Source: Dehalococcoidia bacterium
GTDB lineage: Bacteria > Chloroflexota > Dehalococcoidia > DSTF01 > WHTK01
DNA length: 64,000 bases
Assembly (NCBI GenBank): GCA_009377745.1
Contig: WHTK01000011.1
Location: 1-64,000, forward strand
Direction: 5' to 3'
Positions 52,647 through 61,810 of this stretch are shown piece after piece. A model generated the notes under the pieces. The model had not been told where the DNA came from. It saw only the letters and a list, made by a program, of their open reading frames with translations, and did no database searches. Position 1 is the stretch's first letter; each line of letters begins with the position of its first letter. The translations under genes and the position numbers were made by a program.

Positions 52647-54479
52647 GTGACGGCGAATTTGCAGTCGTGGCTTGCGAGCTACACGAGAAGAACTATCAGC
52701 CGGAGAAGATTCCTGGGCACTACGGCTGCCGGGGCGGGTGCCGCGGCGCTGATCGCTTGCGGCGGCAGCGATGGCGGCGACGGCGGCGGCGTGACCTTCA
52801 GCACCAGCGACGCCCGCAAGCCCGGCTCTGTCTGGCTGGGGGCCAACGACTGGAAACTGCCGGACGAGACGAAAGACGCCGTCCGTGGCGGCATCTACCG
52901 TAATTACATAGAGGAGGACGAACAGCAGAGCTACGACGCTCTAATCCTGGCGCCCTCGCAGTCGGCTTTCTCGGGCCACGTCCACGAGTACCTCATGGCC
53001 AAGAACCGCGGACCCGGCATCGACCCTTCAACACCCGAAGCGGACGTCCCGGTCCCGGCCCTTGCCCAGAGCTTTGAGGTGTCCAATGACGGTACGACCG
53101 TCACCTTTACCCTGCGCCCGAACGTCAAGTTCCACCCGGTCGCGCCGGTCAACAGCCGCGTCATGGACATGGACGACTGGAAGACGACCTTGGAGCGCTT
53201 CCTGGCCACCAGCGCCCAGCGCGAGCCGCTGACGTCGGTCCTGGACAAGGCCGAGTACCCGGACGCCACCCACATGGTCTGGCGGCTCAAATTCCCTTAC
53301 AAGCCACTCCTCACCCGCATCCACAACGAGCGGTTTGCCTTCCAGGTGATCCCGAAAGAGATCAACATGGACAGCTCGTTGCACGGCACGGTGGCCGCGG
53401 GCACCGGCTACAAGATCCTCGACAAGCACCAGCCGTCGGTCACGATGGAGTACCGGAAGCACGCGGAGTACTGGGGCGGCGACCCCTTCATCGACCGCTG
53501 GCACTACCCGGTCATCCCCGAGTACGCGAACCGTTACTCGCAGTTCGTGACGGGCAACATGGTTGAGTTTGCACCGAGTGCGCGCGACATCCTCACGCTG
53601 ATGCGGGACGCCCCCGGCGCCGTGGTGGTTGCCAACGCGCTGGTGAACGACGAGTTGGCGCGCGTCATCTTCGGCCGCATTAACGCCACAACTCAGCCCT
53701 GGAAGGACCCTCGTGTCCGCATCGCCATCCGGCGCGCGGGCAACTTCCGCGGCATCGGCGAGTTTCGCGCCAACAAGCAGCAATTCGAAGCCGCCGGCGT
53801 CCCCGTCGAGGTGGTGTCCCGGACTCACGCGACGTACGGGCTTACCTACTTCCTTGACCCTGAGAAGGGTGAGCTCGGCGATCTGTCGGCGAACTATCTT
53901 CACGACATCGCCGAAGCCAAGAAGCTGACGGCCGCTGCCGGTTTCCCGGACGCGATTGAAATCGGCTTCAGGACCTACCCCGTCGCCGGTGAGGTGCCGG
54001 AACAGGATGCCCTGATCAGCGACAGCCTGAACCAGTCAGGCGTATTCAAGGTAAACGTCGAGAACTCCACCAACACCGTGGAGCACCGCAACTGCCGCTC
54101 GCTGCGCCAGTGCGACGGCCTCGTTACGTCTGACACCAACCAGGACATGGACTACGCGATGCGCGAGTACCACAGCGAGGGGCCGAGGCCTGGCGGTGAG
54201 CCGGCATACAGCGACCCGGAGCTCGACCGCATCGCCGACGCGTACCGGCGTGAGCTGGACCCGCAGAAGAGCATCGCGATCCTGCACGAACACCAGAAGG
54301 CCGCGGCGCGGTTTTTCCCCACGGTGCCAAGGGAGCACGAGTACACCATCTTCCAGATCCGCTGGCCCTGGCTGCACAATACCAACCACGGTTACAACGG
54401 GGTTGCGTTGGATGGCCGACCGATTATCGGCGGGCACAAGCAGTGGCTGGACGCCGATATGCCGAGGCGCAACGGCTAG
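52647..54479 (+). CDS. ABC transporter substrate-binding lipoprotein, family 5
   Basis: About 610 residues, intact. The N-terminus has TRRTISRRRFLGTTAAGAG, AAALIACGG, a Tat-like signal with lipobox. SBP_bac_5 features: ALAQSFEVSNDGTTVTFTLR, PNVKFHPVAPVNSRVMDMDD, WKTTLERF, PWKDPRVRIAIRRAGNFRG, LHDIAEAKKLTAAAGFPD, ending GGHKQWLDADMPRRNG. The last motif is shared with the protein at 14392 (GHKRWLDPAMPRRD). GTG 52647 is taken, with GGAAGGGAG eight bases ahead. It should deliver an organic solute to an ABC importer not encoded here. Confidence 0.92.
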   Translation: MTANLQSWLASYTRRTISRRRFLGTTAAGAGAAALIACGGSDGGDGGGVTFSTSDARKPGSVWLGANDWKLPDETKDAVRGGIYRNYIEEDEQQSYDALILAPSQSAFSGHVHEYLMAKNRGPGIDPSTPEADVPVPALAQSFEVSNDGTTVTFTLRPNVKFHPVAPVNSRVMDMDDWKTTLERFLATSAQREPLTSVLDKAEYPDATHMVWRLKFPYKPLLTRIHNERFAFQVIPKEINMDSSLHGTVAAGTGYKILDKHQPSVTMEYRKHAEYWGGDPFIDRWHYPVIPEYANRYSQFVTGNMVEFAPSARDILTLMRDAPGAVVVANALVNDELARVIFGRINATTQPWKDPRVRIAIRRAGNFRGIGEFRANKQQFEAAGVPVEVVSRTHATYGLTYFLDPEKGELGDLSANYLHDIAEAKKLTAAAGFPDAIEIGFRTYPVAGEVPEQDALISDSLNQSGVFKVNVENSTNTVEHRNCRSLRQCDGLVTSDTNQDMDYAMREYHSEGPRPGGEPAYSDPELDRIADAYRRELDPQKSIAILHEHQKAAARFFPTVPREHEYTIFQIRWPWLHNTNHGYNGVALDGRPIIGGHKQWLDADMPRRNG

Positions 54480-54740
54480 TCACTCATCCTTGATCAAAGG
54501 GCGTCGGGGCCCTCTCTTTTGGCGCCGCCACTTCGGCCTTAGTCCCTACGAATTGGCGCTGGTTTCCATTGAGCGATTGCCTAGCCACGCCCGAACAGGA
54601 CGACGGAATTAGCGACCACGCGGGCGTTGGTGGTGGACCCTTGGCTGTCCGACCGAAGGAACGCCTCAGGCTAGCCAACACCTAATTCATTGCTTTGCGC
54701 CAGCCGTTGGCAGTCGCTTCTGGCTCGGTACAGAACCAGC

Positions 54741-54764
54741 GTGCACCTGCGGCAGCAGGTGCAC
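54741..54764. terminator. Hairpin between convergent genes
   Basis: GTGCACCTGC-ggca-GCAGGTGCAC, a perfect ten-base stem, lies between the ends of the substrate-binding gene (54479) and the zincin-like gene (54779). It suits a two-way terminator. The 260 bases before it hold no gene. Confidence 0.55.
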
Positions 54765-54778
54765 AACGACACGCAATC

Positions 54779-55699
54779 CTAGATCACCTCGTCCTCTAGA
54801 TACTCGACGCCGAACTCGTTTAGGAAGGTGCCGGCGGGCAGGAAGAGGCCGCCGCTGAGGTCTCGCATCGCTTCCGCAACCGAGTCCGATGGCTCCATGA
54901 AGGCCAGCATCGAGGCGTCGCGGCGGTCGGAGAGGGCGATGAGGCCGGTCGCCGGGATGTACTCGATTTCGAGCAGACGTCGCGATGTCCGTTTTAGCTC
55001 CGTCGCCGTGAAGACCGGCGAGACGCTGATCACGCGGTTCAGCGGCATGTCCACTCCCTCCGCCGCCAGGGTCTCCTGCGCCAGCGCGATCATTGCGACC
55101 AGCGCCCGCCTCCAGGCCGAGCGAGTGCGCTCCGCCGGACGGATGATCGCCTCGACCCGCTCAGCCAGGCCCCAGGTCACGGCGTAGTTGGCCTCGACGT
55201 GCTGTCTAACCGCGGTCGCGTCATAGGGCGAGCTGACAATGTGCTCCGCCACGACAGCCGCGTTCTGAAAGCGGACGGTCGGGCTTTCCGATTCCGGCTG
55301 GTCCCAGGCGAGGATATTGGCCTCCATCCGCCTCCAGTATTCCTGCCGCTGGAAGCCGCGCTTCGTCATCTCCGCGTGCACGTAGGGATGGCTGACTCTG
55401 ATCTCGATCAGGTCTCGCAGCACCGGGAAGCCGCCCGTGGCGCTCTCCGGTAGCCCTAGATAGGGACAACCCATCCGATAGAAGAGGTCGTGCAGCAGCT
55501 CGTGGTAGATGACCTCATCGTCGGCGCCCGGCCTCAAGTGGACATAAGAAACACCGTCGAGGCCGCGCGCATGGGCGCCATCGGTCGCCAGCTCCGGGTT
55601 CTCGACGAACTCGATCCGGCTACCGGGCCAGCGCGAGATGATCTCCTCGTGAAGCGACTCAATCTCAGCCGAAGCCGGTCTGCCTAAGATCTCCACCAC
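54779..55699 (-). CDS. Zincin-like hypothetical protein (HELLH motif)
   Basis: A 306-residue protein of no named family. YHELLHDLFY (His66, Glu67, His70) is a textbook zinc-metallopeptidase HExxH helix, preceded by a strand-like VSYVHLRPGADDEVIYHELL. A third ligand may be Glu or His in the following LPVLRDLIEIRVSHPYVHAE. The C-terminal half (RLLEIEYIPATGLIALSDRR, DLSGGLFLPAGTFLNEFGVE) is probably a separate domain. There is no signal peptide, so it acts in the cytoplasm. It could be a peptidase or a degenerate zincin. It stands alone. Confidence 0.7.
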   Translation of the reverse strand: MVEILGRPASAEIESLHEEIISRWPGSRIEFVENPELATDGAHARGLDGVSYVHLRPGADDEVIYHELLHDLFYRMGCPYLGLPESATGGFPVLRDLIEIRVSHPYVHAEMTKRGFQRQEYWRRMEANILAWDQPESESPTVRFQNAAVVAEHIVSSPYDATAVRQHVEANYAVTWGLAERVEAIIRPAERTRSAWRRALVAMIALAQETLAAEGVDMPLNRVISVSPVFTATELKRTSRRLLEIEYIPATGLIALSDRRDASMLAFMEPSDSVAEAMRDLSGGLFLPAGTFLNEFGVEYLEDEVI

Positions 55700-55820
55700 G
55701 TCGCCTCCGCCTATGAATATCGCAATTGCAGCGGATTATAGGCGTTCGCGCGGCGCGGCGGCATAGTTCGCTGTCCGAATGGCAGGGCGCTATTCGACAT
55801 AACGAATACGTCGAGTGACC

Positions 55821-56639
55821 TCAGGCCTGCGCCACCGCGATCCAGAGCAGGAAGATCACCATGACCGCGGCCTGCGCGTGCATGACCAGCCACTTCTGGC
55901 CGATGCGCGCCAGCAGCCGCTCCCAGGCCGGATTGCCGTGCAGAGTCAGCAGCGCTGTCTGGTAGGCGTAGGCCGCTCCGGCGACGAAAAAGGCAACGAC
56001 GGCGAAGTGTAGCGGCTGATCCTCGCTGGGCCAGAGGTCGCCCCAGACCTCCTCAGCCAGCCAGCGATAGGCCAGCGCCAGGCTGAAGCCGACCGGCACC
56101 AGCGCGAAACAGCCGATGGGGTTCGTCGTCGTGTGGCGGTAAACGTGCATGCTGAGCCGCAGCGAGCCCAGGATCATCGCCGAGAGCAGGACCCAGGTCA
56201 GAGTGCCGGCGAAGTCGGTGAAGTCGATCGCCAGCAGCAGCAATCGCAGGCCCAGCCAGCTGATCGCGATGCCAATGTAGAAGGTCGCGTTCGCCATCAT
56301 GTAGCTGAGGTGCTGGTCACTCAGGTACTGGGTGGAGACCTCACCGCCGAGGTTGGGCGTCGTCGCGAACTGCATCGTCGAGGCGATCAACACCAGGAAG
56401 GCGAGGATGAACATCCCGACCGCGGCCTCCAATTCGACCGAGCCTCGCGTGACGTTGGCGATGAAGACCGCCGAGGCGACCGTGAAACCGGCGAGCGACC
56501 CGACGATGGTCGTATAGCTACCGGCGACCCGCGGGATGTCCCAGAGAGGCATCGCCGGCGCCGGCCGTTGGCGCCATGACAGCGTCAGCGACACAGCCCC
56601 GCCGGCCACGAACAGCAGCAAAACTCCGGCGACCCACAT
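55821..56639 (-). CDS. Multi-pass membrane protein of unknown function
   Basis: A 272-residue protein with about seven hydrophobic segments, for example WVAGVLLLFVAGGAVSLTLS, MFILAFLVLIASTMQFATT, FYIGIAISWLGLRLLLLAI and a final VMVIFLLWIAVAQA. No transporter or sensor motif is recognised. The region RVAGSYTTIVGSLAGFTVAS may be a re-entrant or pore-like segment. It follows the glycosyltransferase gene on the same strand with a 74-base gap and may be co-transcribed. Confidence 0.65.
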   Translation of the reverse strand: MWVAGVLLLFVAGGAVSLTLSWRQRPAPAMPLWDIPRVAGSYTTIVGSLAGFTVASAVFIANVTRGSVELEAAVGMFILAFLVLIASTMQFATTPNLGGEVSTQYLSDQHLSYMMANATFYIGIAISWLGLRLLLLAIDFTDFAGTLTWVLLSAMILGSLRLSMHVYRHTTTNPIGCFALVPVGFSLALAYRWLAEEVWGDLWPSEDQPLHFAVVAFFVAGAAYAYQTALLTLHGNPAWERLLARIGQKWLVMHAQAAVMVIFLLWIAVAQA

Positions 56640-56713
56640 CGTCCGTAATTATGCAGGCCGCTATCGTTAGCGTCTTGCGTTGGAGAGCCGGTGTGGTTAC
56701 TCGCGAGGCCGCC

Positions 56714-57697
56714 TCAGCCTCGCGACCTGCCTTTCGCCCGGGCAGCCAGATATTTGCCTGCCCGCGTCATCGCGAAAGCCGCGCGGACAGTGGCCCCGAA
56801 GAGCATCCCCGGCGCGAGCGTCGCCGGCGCCCCTACCGACCTTGCCACTGCCGCCATCGCTGCCAGTCCGCCTATCGACCCGATCAGTCCGGTAGCGATG
56901 AAGAGCCGCGGCTTCGTCACCAGCATTACCGCCGCGGCTATCAGCCCCGCCGCGATCGCCAGGCAGTAGCCCAGGCGGTAGTAGCCCGGCCCGCGGCTCA
57001 CGTCGATAGACCGCAGCGCGCGCTGGTGGAGCCAGACCTCTCGGCCCAGCCCGTGCGCCCCGTCGTAAAGATACGCGCCCGCCTCATAGCGGATCCGGAG
57101 TCCACGCCGCCGCGCCCGTGTTACGAAGCCGGCCGGGCTATGGATGTCCAGGCCGCTACCGGGGTCGAAGCCGCCGAGATCGAAGTAGACCGATCGCCGG
57201 CAAGCCATGGCGGCGATGTTGATCGCGATCTTGCGATCCATGCCTCGCTTGAGCGCGAGGTCGAGGTAGCGCAGTGAACGAGCCATGTAAGAGTCGTCCT
57301 CCAGCGGGAACTGAGGGAATCCCAGGATGCCAGCATCATCCGTCTCGACCCGCTTGATCAGCCAAGACACGAAGCCGGGAGGCACAACGGCGTCCTCATC
57401 GAGGAGGAGCAGCCAGTCGCCAAGAGCTGCCTCGGCCCCGGCGGCGTAGCCTTCCAGAAAGCCCTCGACGCCCGTGTTGAGGCAGCGAAACGCCTCGCGC
57501 TGCTGCGCCGGCAGCCGTCTTCGGACCTCAGACTCCTGGCCGGCGGGCAGCAAGCCGCCGACGATCACCTCAATCTCCGGGGCGGCGGCTTGAGGCAGCA
57601 CCGATTCCAGGCAACGGGCGAGGTCGTCGACCCCGCCAATAGTCGAGATGAGGATGGATATCCGCGGCGGCGAGACGCTCTGCACGCTTAGCAGCAT
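56714..57697 (-). CDS. Family 2 glycosyltransferase
   Basis: A 327-residue protein with the GT-A fold signatures: ISILISTIGGVDDLARCLES, LLLLDEDAVVPPGFVSWLIK (the DxD-type acidic motif is DED), GILGFPQFPLEDDSYMARSL, AACRRSVYF-like MACRRSVYFDLGGFD and LDIHSPAGFVTRARRRGLRI. Two or three hydrophobic helices at the C-terminus (YRLGYCLAIAAGLIAAAVML, FIATGLIGSIGGLAAMAAVA) anchor it in the membrane. It transfers a sugar to a lipid or cell-surface glycan. Nine bases separate it from the upstream DUF983 gene, so they form an operon. Confidence 0.88.
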   Translation of the reverse strand: MLLSVQSVSPPRISILISTIGGVDDLARCLESVLPQAAAPEIEVIVGGLLPAGQESEVRRRLPAQQREAFRCLNTGVEGFLEGYAAGAEAALGDWLLLLDEDAVVPPGFVSWLIKRVETDDAGILGFPQFPLEDDSYMARSLRYLDLALKRGMDRKIAINIAAMACRRSVYFDLGGFDPGSGLDIHSPAGFVTRARRRGLRIRYEAGAYLYDGAHGLGREVWLHQRALRSIDVSRGPGYYRLGYCLAIAAGLIAAAVMLVTKPRLFIATGLIGSIGGLAAMAAVARSVGAPATLAPGMLFGATVRAAFAMTRAGKYLAARAKGRSRG

Positions 57698-57706
57698 AAA
57701 CCAGGG

Positions 57707-58054
57707 CTAGCGCGGGTCGATTGTCTGGTCGAGGTGAAGCCAGATGACCCGTGAAAAGCGCAGGAAGATCGGCACGCTGATCAGGGTCTGCAGCACCATC
57801 CAGGTCAGGGCCAGCGCCAGCGGCCAGTCGAGGATCAGGACCAGCGCCGTGGTCCCGGGCAGGATTGTGATTACGCCAAGGCCGTAGCTGATGTACATTG
57901 CGCCCAGGAAATAGCCGGTCTCGCGCAGGAAGCGCAGGCCACAGACCGGACACTCGTCATTCATCAAGCCGATGATCCCGGCGAGTCCCGGCTTGAAGAT
58001 CTGCCCCTCACGGCAGCGCGGGCAAAGTCCCCGGATGATCGCCTCGATGCTCAC
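57707..58054 (-). CDS. DUF983 family protein
   Basis: A 115-residue protein: IIRGLCPRCREGQIFKPGLA carries the first Cys pair, NDECPVCGLRFLRETGYFLG the second, followed by two membrane helices (GLGVITILPGTTALVLILDW and LALTWMVLQTLISVPIFLRF). This is the DUF983 layout (zinc-ribbon then two helices); function unknown, sometimes near respiratory genes. GTG 58054 is the fitting start; the longer frame runs antisense to the aldolase gene. It is the first gene of an operon with the glycosyltransferase. Confidence 0.88.
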   Translation of the reverse strand: MSIEAIIRGLCPRCREGQIFKPGLAGIIGLMNDECPVCGLRFLRETGYFLGAMYISYGLGVITILPGTTALVLILDWPLALALTWMVLQTLISVPIFLRFSRVIWLHLDQTIDPR

Positions 58055-58154
58055 GCCGCTAGCATACGCGGGCGCTCGTCGCTGGTTGACGTCGCTCCGA
58101 TCCATACGTAGCATCCGGGCAGTCTCGAATAGCCAAACGCCGGAGGTGAACACG

Positions 58155-58883
58155 ATGCCCGACCTCAACGAGCTGCGCCGCCAGGTGGCCCTTTCCTGCC
58201 GGATGCTGGGCCGCCTTAACCTCACGCGAGAGCCGGCCGGCCACGTCAGCGCCCGCATCCCGGAGGGCGATCTGGTCCTGATCAAGGGTCGCGGCCCGGA
58301 CGAAGCGCCGCTCAGCTATACCCGGCCGGAAGACCTGATCGTCGTCGACATGGCCGGCAAGATGGTCGAAGGCCGCGACGGGCTCGCCGCGCCCAATGAG
58401 GTCTTCATCCACACCTGGCTCTATCGGCTGCGAGCCGACGTCAACTCCGTGATCCACGTCCATCCACCGACGATCGTCGCGTTCACCATCGCCGGCCGCG
58501 ACCTGGTCCCCTGCGTCGGCGCCTACAGCCCCGCCGCACTTAGCTTTGCCCTGGAAGAGGTGCCCACCTTCGATAGCGGCGTCCTGATCAACAGCGAGGA
58601 GCGCGGCGAGGCCCTGGCGAAGACCGTGGGCGAAGGCCGCGCCTGCCTGATGCGCGGCCACGGTATCGCCGCCGCCGGCTCGACCGTCGAAGAGGCGACA
58701 CTGACGACGATCAACCTCAACGAGCTGGCCGAGATCAACTACAAGGCGGCGCTGCTCGGCGAAGTGCGACCCCTGCCCGACGCCGACCTGGCGGAGTTCC
58801 GCCGTAGCGGCCCCCGCAGGCCTGCCGGGCCGCGACCGCCCAGCTCGGAGTGGCGCTACTACGAGAAGCTGATCGAGGGCTAA
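58155..58883 (+). CDS. Class II aldolase/adducin family protein
   Basis: A 242-residue protein. Zinc-site segments: SVIHVHPPTIVAF (HxH) and LMRGHGIAAAG (third His). Phosphate-loop side: GHVSARIPEGDLVLIKGRGP. GGAGGT seven bases before ATG 58155 fixes the start. Its first 20 residues are close to the aldolase fragment at 31263, so the latter is a dead relative. It would act as an aldolase, epimerase or decarboxylase of a hydroxy acid. The MFS exporter 60 bases downstream on the same strand is likely co-transcribed. Confidence 0.92.
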   Translation: MPDLNELRRQVALSCRMLGRLNLTREPAGHVSARIPEGDLVLIKGRGPDEAPLSYTRPEDLIVVDMAGKMVEGRDGLAAPNEVFIHTWLYRLRADVNSVIHVHPPTIVAFTIAGRDLVPCVGAYSPAALSFALEEVPTFDSGVLINSEERGEALAKTVGEGRACLMRGHGIAAAGSTVEEATLTTINLNELAEINYKAALLGEVRPLPDADLAEFRRSGPRRPAGPRPPSSEWRYYEKLIEG

Positions 58884-58943
58884 CCAGCCAGCACGGCTCA
58901 GGCGTATACTGGCGCCGGCTCTAGCACGCCTGGGGGGAACAGG

Positions 58944-60218
58944 ATGCAGGAGACGGAAAAGCCCTATCGGGGACCGGCGTTCGCGGCCTCGCTGCGACAC
59001 CGGACTTTTCGTGTCTTCTACGGCGGGCTAGTCCTCTCGAGCTTCGGCGGCAACTTTACTCAGATCGCGATCTCCTGGCAGATGTATGAGCTCACGGGCT
59101 CGGCGCTGCATCTCGGCCTGCTGGGCCTGTCGCGCGCCGCCTCCCTGATCCCCTTCCTGCTGGTCGGCGGCATGCTGGCGGACGCCGTCGACAGGCGCAA
59201 GCTCCTGATGTTCACCCAGGCAGGGCATCTCGTGATCACGGCGGGGCTGCTTGTCCTGACGGCGTCCGAGCTGATCTCGCCCGGCATCTTCTACATAGCG
59301 GCGATTGTCGGCAGCGTCTTCACGGCGTTGGAAAACCCGGCGCGGCAGGCCATTGTCCCCAACCTGGTGCCGGAAGCCGACCTGACGAACGCGATCGCGC
59401 TCAACGCCTCGCAGCGCAGCGTCTCCTCGATAGCCGGCCCGCCGATCGCGGGTATCATCCTCGGCTTCCTCGGGCCGGTCGCCAACTACAGCGTCACGGT
59501 CTTCTCCTTCGCGGTGATGATCGTGATCCTGGCGCTGATCCGGCCGCTGCGCGCTCAGGAGTCGCGCGGACGGCGCTCCGTCTCGCTGCAATCGCTGGCG
59601 CAGGGCTTCGCCCACGTCCGCGCCAACCCGATCCTCTTCGTGATGATGCTGCTCGATTTCTGCCAGAACTTCCTCGGCGCCGCCCGCGCCCTGCTGCCGA
59701 TTTACGCCAGCGACATCCTCAACGCCGGGCCGCAGGGCTTCGGGCTGCTCTCCGGCGCCTCGGCCGTCGGCTCGATCACGGGCGGCGTTGTCATGGGGAC
59801 GCTGGGCCGCGTCCGCCGAGCCGGCATCGGCGTCCTCATCGGCATCACGATCTTCGGTGTCTGCACGGTGCTCTTCGCTTACAACACCAGCTTCGTGCTG
59901 GCCTACGTGTTGATCTTCGGCGAGGGCTTCGGCGACACCGTGAGCCACGTCCTGCGCAGCACGATCCTCCAGCTCAACGTCCCGGACGAGCTGCGGGGCC
60001 GCGTGACTTCGCTAAACCAGGTGTTCGTGAATGGCGGCGGGCCACTGGGTTCATTCCGGGCCGGCGGGATGGCCGCCCTCTTCGGGCCGGAGCTGGCGGT
60101 GCTCAGCGGCGGCGTCATTGTCTTGATGATCGTCGCCTTCGTGGCGACCTGCGTGCCGAGCGTGCGCCGCTACACGCTGGAGAGCGATAGGCCCGTGCCC
60201 GCCGGCCATCAAACATGA
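58944..60218 (+). CDS. MFS transporter, enterobactin-exporter-like (MFS_3)
   Basis: A 424-residue protein with twelve helices: LRHRTFRVFYGGLVLSSFGG, ISWQMYELTGSALHLGLLGL, GGMLADAVDRRKLLMFTQAG (motif A), ENPARQAIVPNLVPEADLTN, and in the second half STILQLNVPDELRGRVTSLN. This is the MFS_3 pattern, as in the protein at 32411, but the two are not very close. It likely exports a small molecule by proton antiport. GGGGGGAACAGG precedes the ATG. It follows the aldolase gene and ends before a tandem hairpin repeat. Confidence 0.9.
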   Translation: MQETEKPYRGPAFAASLRHRTFRVFYGGLVLSSFGGNFTQIAISWQMYELTGSALHLGLLGLSRAASLIPFLLVGGMLADAVDRRKLLMFTQAGHLVITAGLLVLTASELISPGIFYIAAIVGSVFTALENPARQAIVPNLVPEADLTNAIALNASQRSVSSIAGPPIAGIILGFLGPVANYSVTVFSFAVMIVILALIRPLRAQESRGRRSVSLQSLAQGFAHVRANPILFVMMLLDFCQNFLGAARALLPIYASDILNAGPQGFGLLSGASAVGSITGGVVMGTLGRVRRAGIGVLIGITIFGVCTVLFAYNTSFVLAYVLIFGEGFGDTVSHVLRSTILQLNVPDELRGRVTSLNQVFVNGGGPLGSFRAGGMAALFGPELAVLSGGVIVLMIVAFVATCVPSVRRYTLESDRPVPAGHQT

Positions 60219-60358
60219 CGGCGAGGCTGGAAAGCCTCGCCTACAAAGTCACATACGTTTTTGCGTCTTGGGTTTGCGTGGCCAGGGTTGGAAGCCCGCC
60301 ATGAAGTTACACCCGTTCGCGTCTGGATTTGAGTAGCCGAGGCTGAAAGCCTCGGCTA
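60219..60358. repeat. Tandem hairpin repeat between convergent genes
   Basis: Two and a half units of about 58-60 bases. Each has a GAGGCT-gAA-AGCCTC-like hairpin (60219-60240; a weaker one near 60280-60300; 60334-60358 with an 11-base perfect stem), separated by similar spacers containing A-AGT-ACA--CGTT and GCGTCT-G--TTTG. It lies between the MFS and phosphatase-family gene ends, so it may also terminate transcription from both sides. Confidence 0.8.
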
Positions 60359-60364
60359 GTCCGC

Positions 60365-61810
60365 TCAATCCCGCGCCACGCCATCGATGTCCGTGGCCGG
60401 CTGCTTGCCGAGTAGCCGCAGTACGGTCGGGAAGACGTCGGCCGTGCGGAAGTAGTCTGCCTGCAGGGGATGGCTGATGATCACCGGGACGTGCATCTGC
60501 GCCGGGATGATCGCGCCGTGGGTCGAGTGGTGCTCCGGTATCTCCCAGCGCGCCCGCAGGTCATAGCCCTGCCGGGCGCTAATCAGCAGGTCGCCGCAGC
60601 GCTCTGCCCGAAACAGCTGCGCCAGCTGCATGCAGGCGTCCGGCCGCGCCGACTCGAAGGTCATTTGCAGCACCTTCTCCGCGTCCAGCCCGGTGAAGCG
60701 GCCGCAGCTCAGCGGGTCCTGTCCCTCGAAGTCGTAGCTGCAGAGCCCGTCGCGCCAGGCGATCGTCGCGGAGCCCGCCTTAGTGCGCAGATTGACGCGT
60801 CCGTCCGCAGTCTGCCCCGCGACCAGGTCGATGCCCTCAATCGAGAGCAGCGCTTCCGGCGTCTGCCGCGCTTCGATCTCCTCCCAGGGCGTACGCTCGC
60901 GCCAACCGGCGCCGTTGCGGAAGTAGACCTGGGTCATGCCGTTGCCGGAGACCATCTCGGCGCAGTGGGCGTCCTGCCGCCACAGGCGGGGGAAGTAGAG
61001 GGTTGGGAAGCCCAGCCCGTCCAGCGTCCTGGCCATATCGATGTGGGTGTGCGTGGCCGAGTGGCCGTGGTCGCTGCCGATGACCCACAGCGTCTCTTCG
61101 TCGCGCCCCAGCGATTTCAGCTCCCTTCGCGCCGCCGCGATTGCTCTGTCGATGGTCCGGTAGGACTCGATGACCTTTGGCGCCCGCGAGTCGCGCTCGT
61201 GCGAGTGGCCGTCGACGCCGTTGAAGGCGCAGGCGATCAGCTCCGGCCCCTGCCTAACCGCATCGACCAGCGCCCCGGCCGCGACCCTGTCCGCCAGCTG
61301 CCACCGGTGCAGGTAATGGCCGATGGCGTAGACGAAAGGCTTTATCCGCCGTGTCAGGTTGTCTTCCGGGTCACAGCCTTTGGTCAAGAGATTAAGGATG
61401 TTCTTGCTGGAGCCAAAGTAGTCGAACCAGGTCGGCCGTTGCGGCAGGTCGAGGTCGAAGCCCAGCGCCTCGCGGCCGCTATAGCTCGCCAGGCCCGGCC
61501 GCGTCCACTTCGACCCCGCCTCGTCATAGCCGGCGCGCGAGAGCCAGCGGTAGCCGGGTACGTTGGCGGTGCCGGGGAACAGGCCCATGAAGTAGGGGAT
61601 GTAAGCCGGGCCCGTGGTGGAAGGGAAGCAGGTGACGGCCTTCTTGACGCCGCCGCCGAGCTCGGCCAGCGACGCGAGCGCCGGCAGGTCACCGGCCGCG
61701 ATCAGCTCGCGCAGCACGTCGTAGGCCGCGCCATCGATCATGATGAAGATCAGCCGCCGGTACGGGCTCCCGGCCGTCGTAAGCCATGAGTCCGGCTCGG
61801 CAGCGCGCAT
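60365..61810 (-). CDS. Type I phosphodiesterase / alkaline phosphatase superfamily protein
   Basis: A 481-residue protein with the metal-site order of the nucleotide pyrophosphatase branch: IFIMIDGAAYDVL (Asp), CFPSTTGPAYIPYFMGLFPG with the nucleophilic Thr in STTGPA, FNGVDGHSHERDS, VIGSDHGHSATHTHI (Asp-His) and a late EHHSTHGAIIPAQMHVPVII (His). It hydrolyses a phosphodiester or transfers a phospho group; the substrate is unknown. There is no signal peptide, so it is probably cytoplasmic. It stands alone. Confidence 0.9.
   Translation of the reverse strand: MRAAEPDSWLTTAGSPYRRLIFIMIDGAAYDVLRELIAAGDLPALASLAELGGGVKKAVTCFPSTTGPAYIPYFMGLFPGTANVPGYRWLSRAGYDEAGSKWTRPGLASYSGREALGFDLDLPQRPTWFDYFGSSKNILNLLTKGCDPEDNLTRRIKPFVYAIGHYLHRWQLADRVAAGALVDAVRQGPELIACAFNGVDGHSHERDSRAPKVIESYRTIDRAIAAARRELKSLGRDEETLWVIGSDHGHSATHTHIDMARTLDGLGFPTLYFPRLWRQDAHCAEMVSGNGMTQVYFRNGAGWRERTPWEEIEARQTPEALLSIEGIDLVAGQTADGRVNLRTKAGSATIAWRDGLCSYDFEGQDPLSCGRFTGLDAEKVLQMTFESARPDACMQLAQLFRAERCGDLLISARQGYDLRARWEIPEHHSTHGAIIPAQMHVPVIISHPLQADYFRTADVFPTVLRLLGKQPATDIDGVARD

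Noticed and set aside
59028-59948. 306-codon minus frame opposite the MFS gene, and a similar long frame at 60470-61789 opposite the phosphatase-family gene
   Set aside because: Both mirror well-identified genes, and their compositions (Asp/Arg/His-rich without hydrophobic core) are typical of antisense frames.
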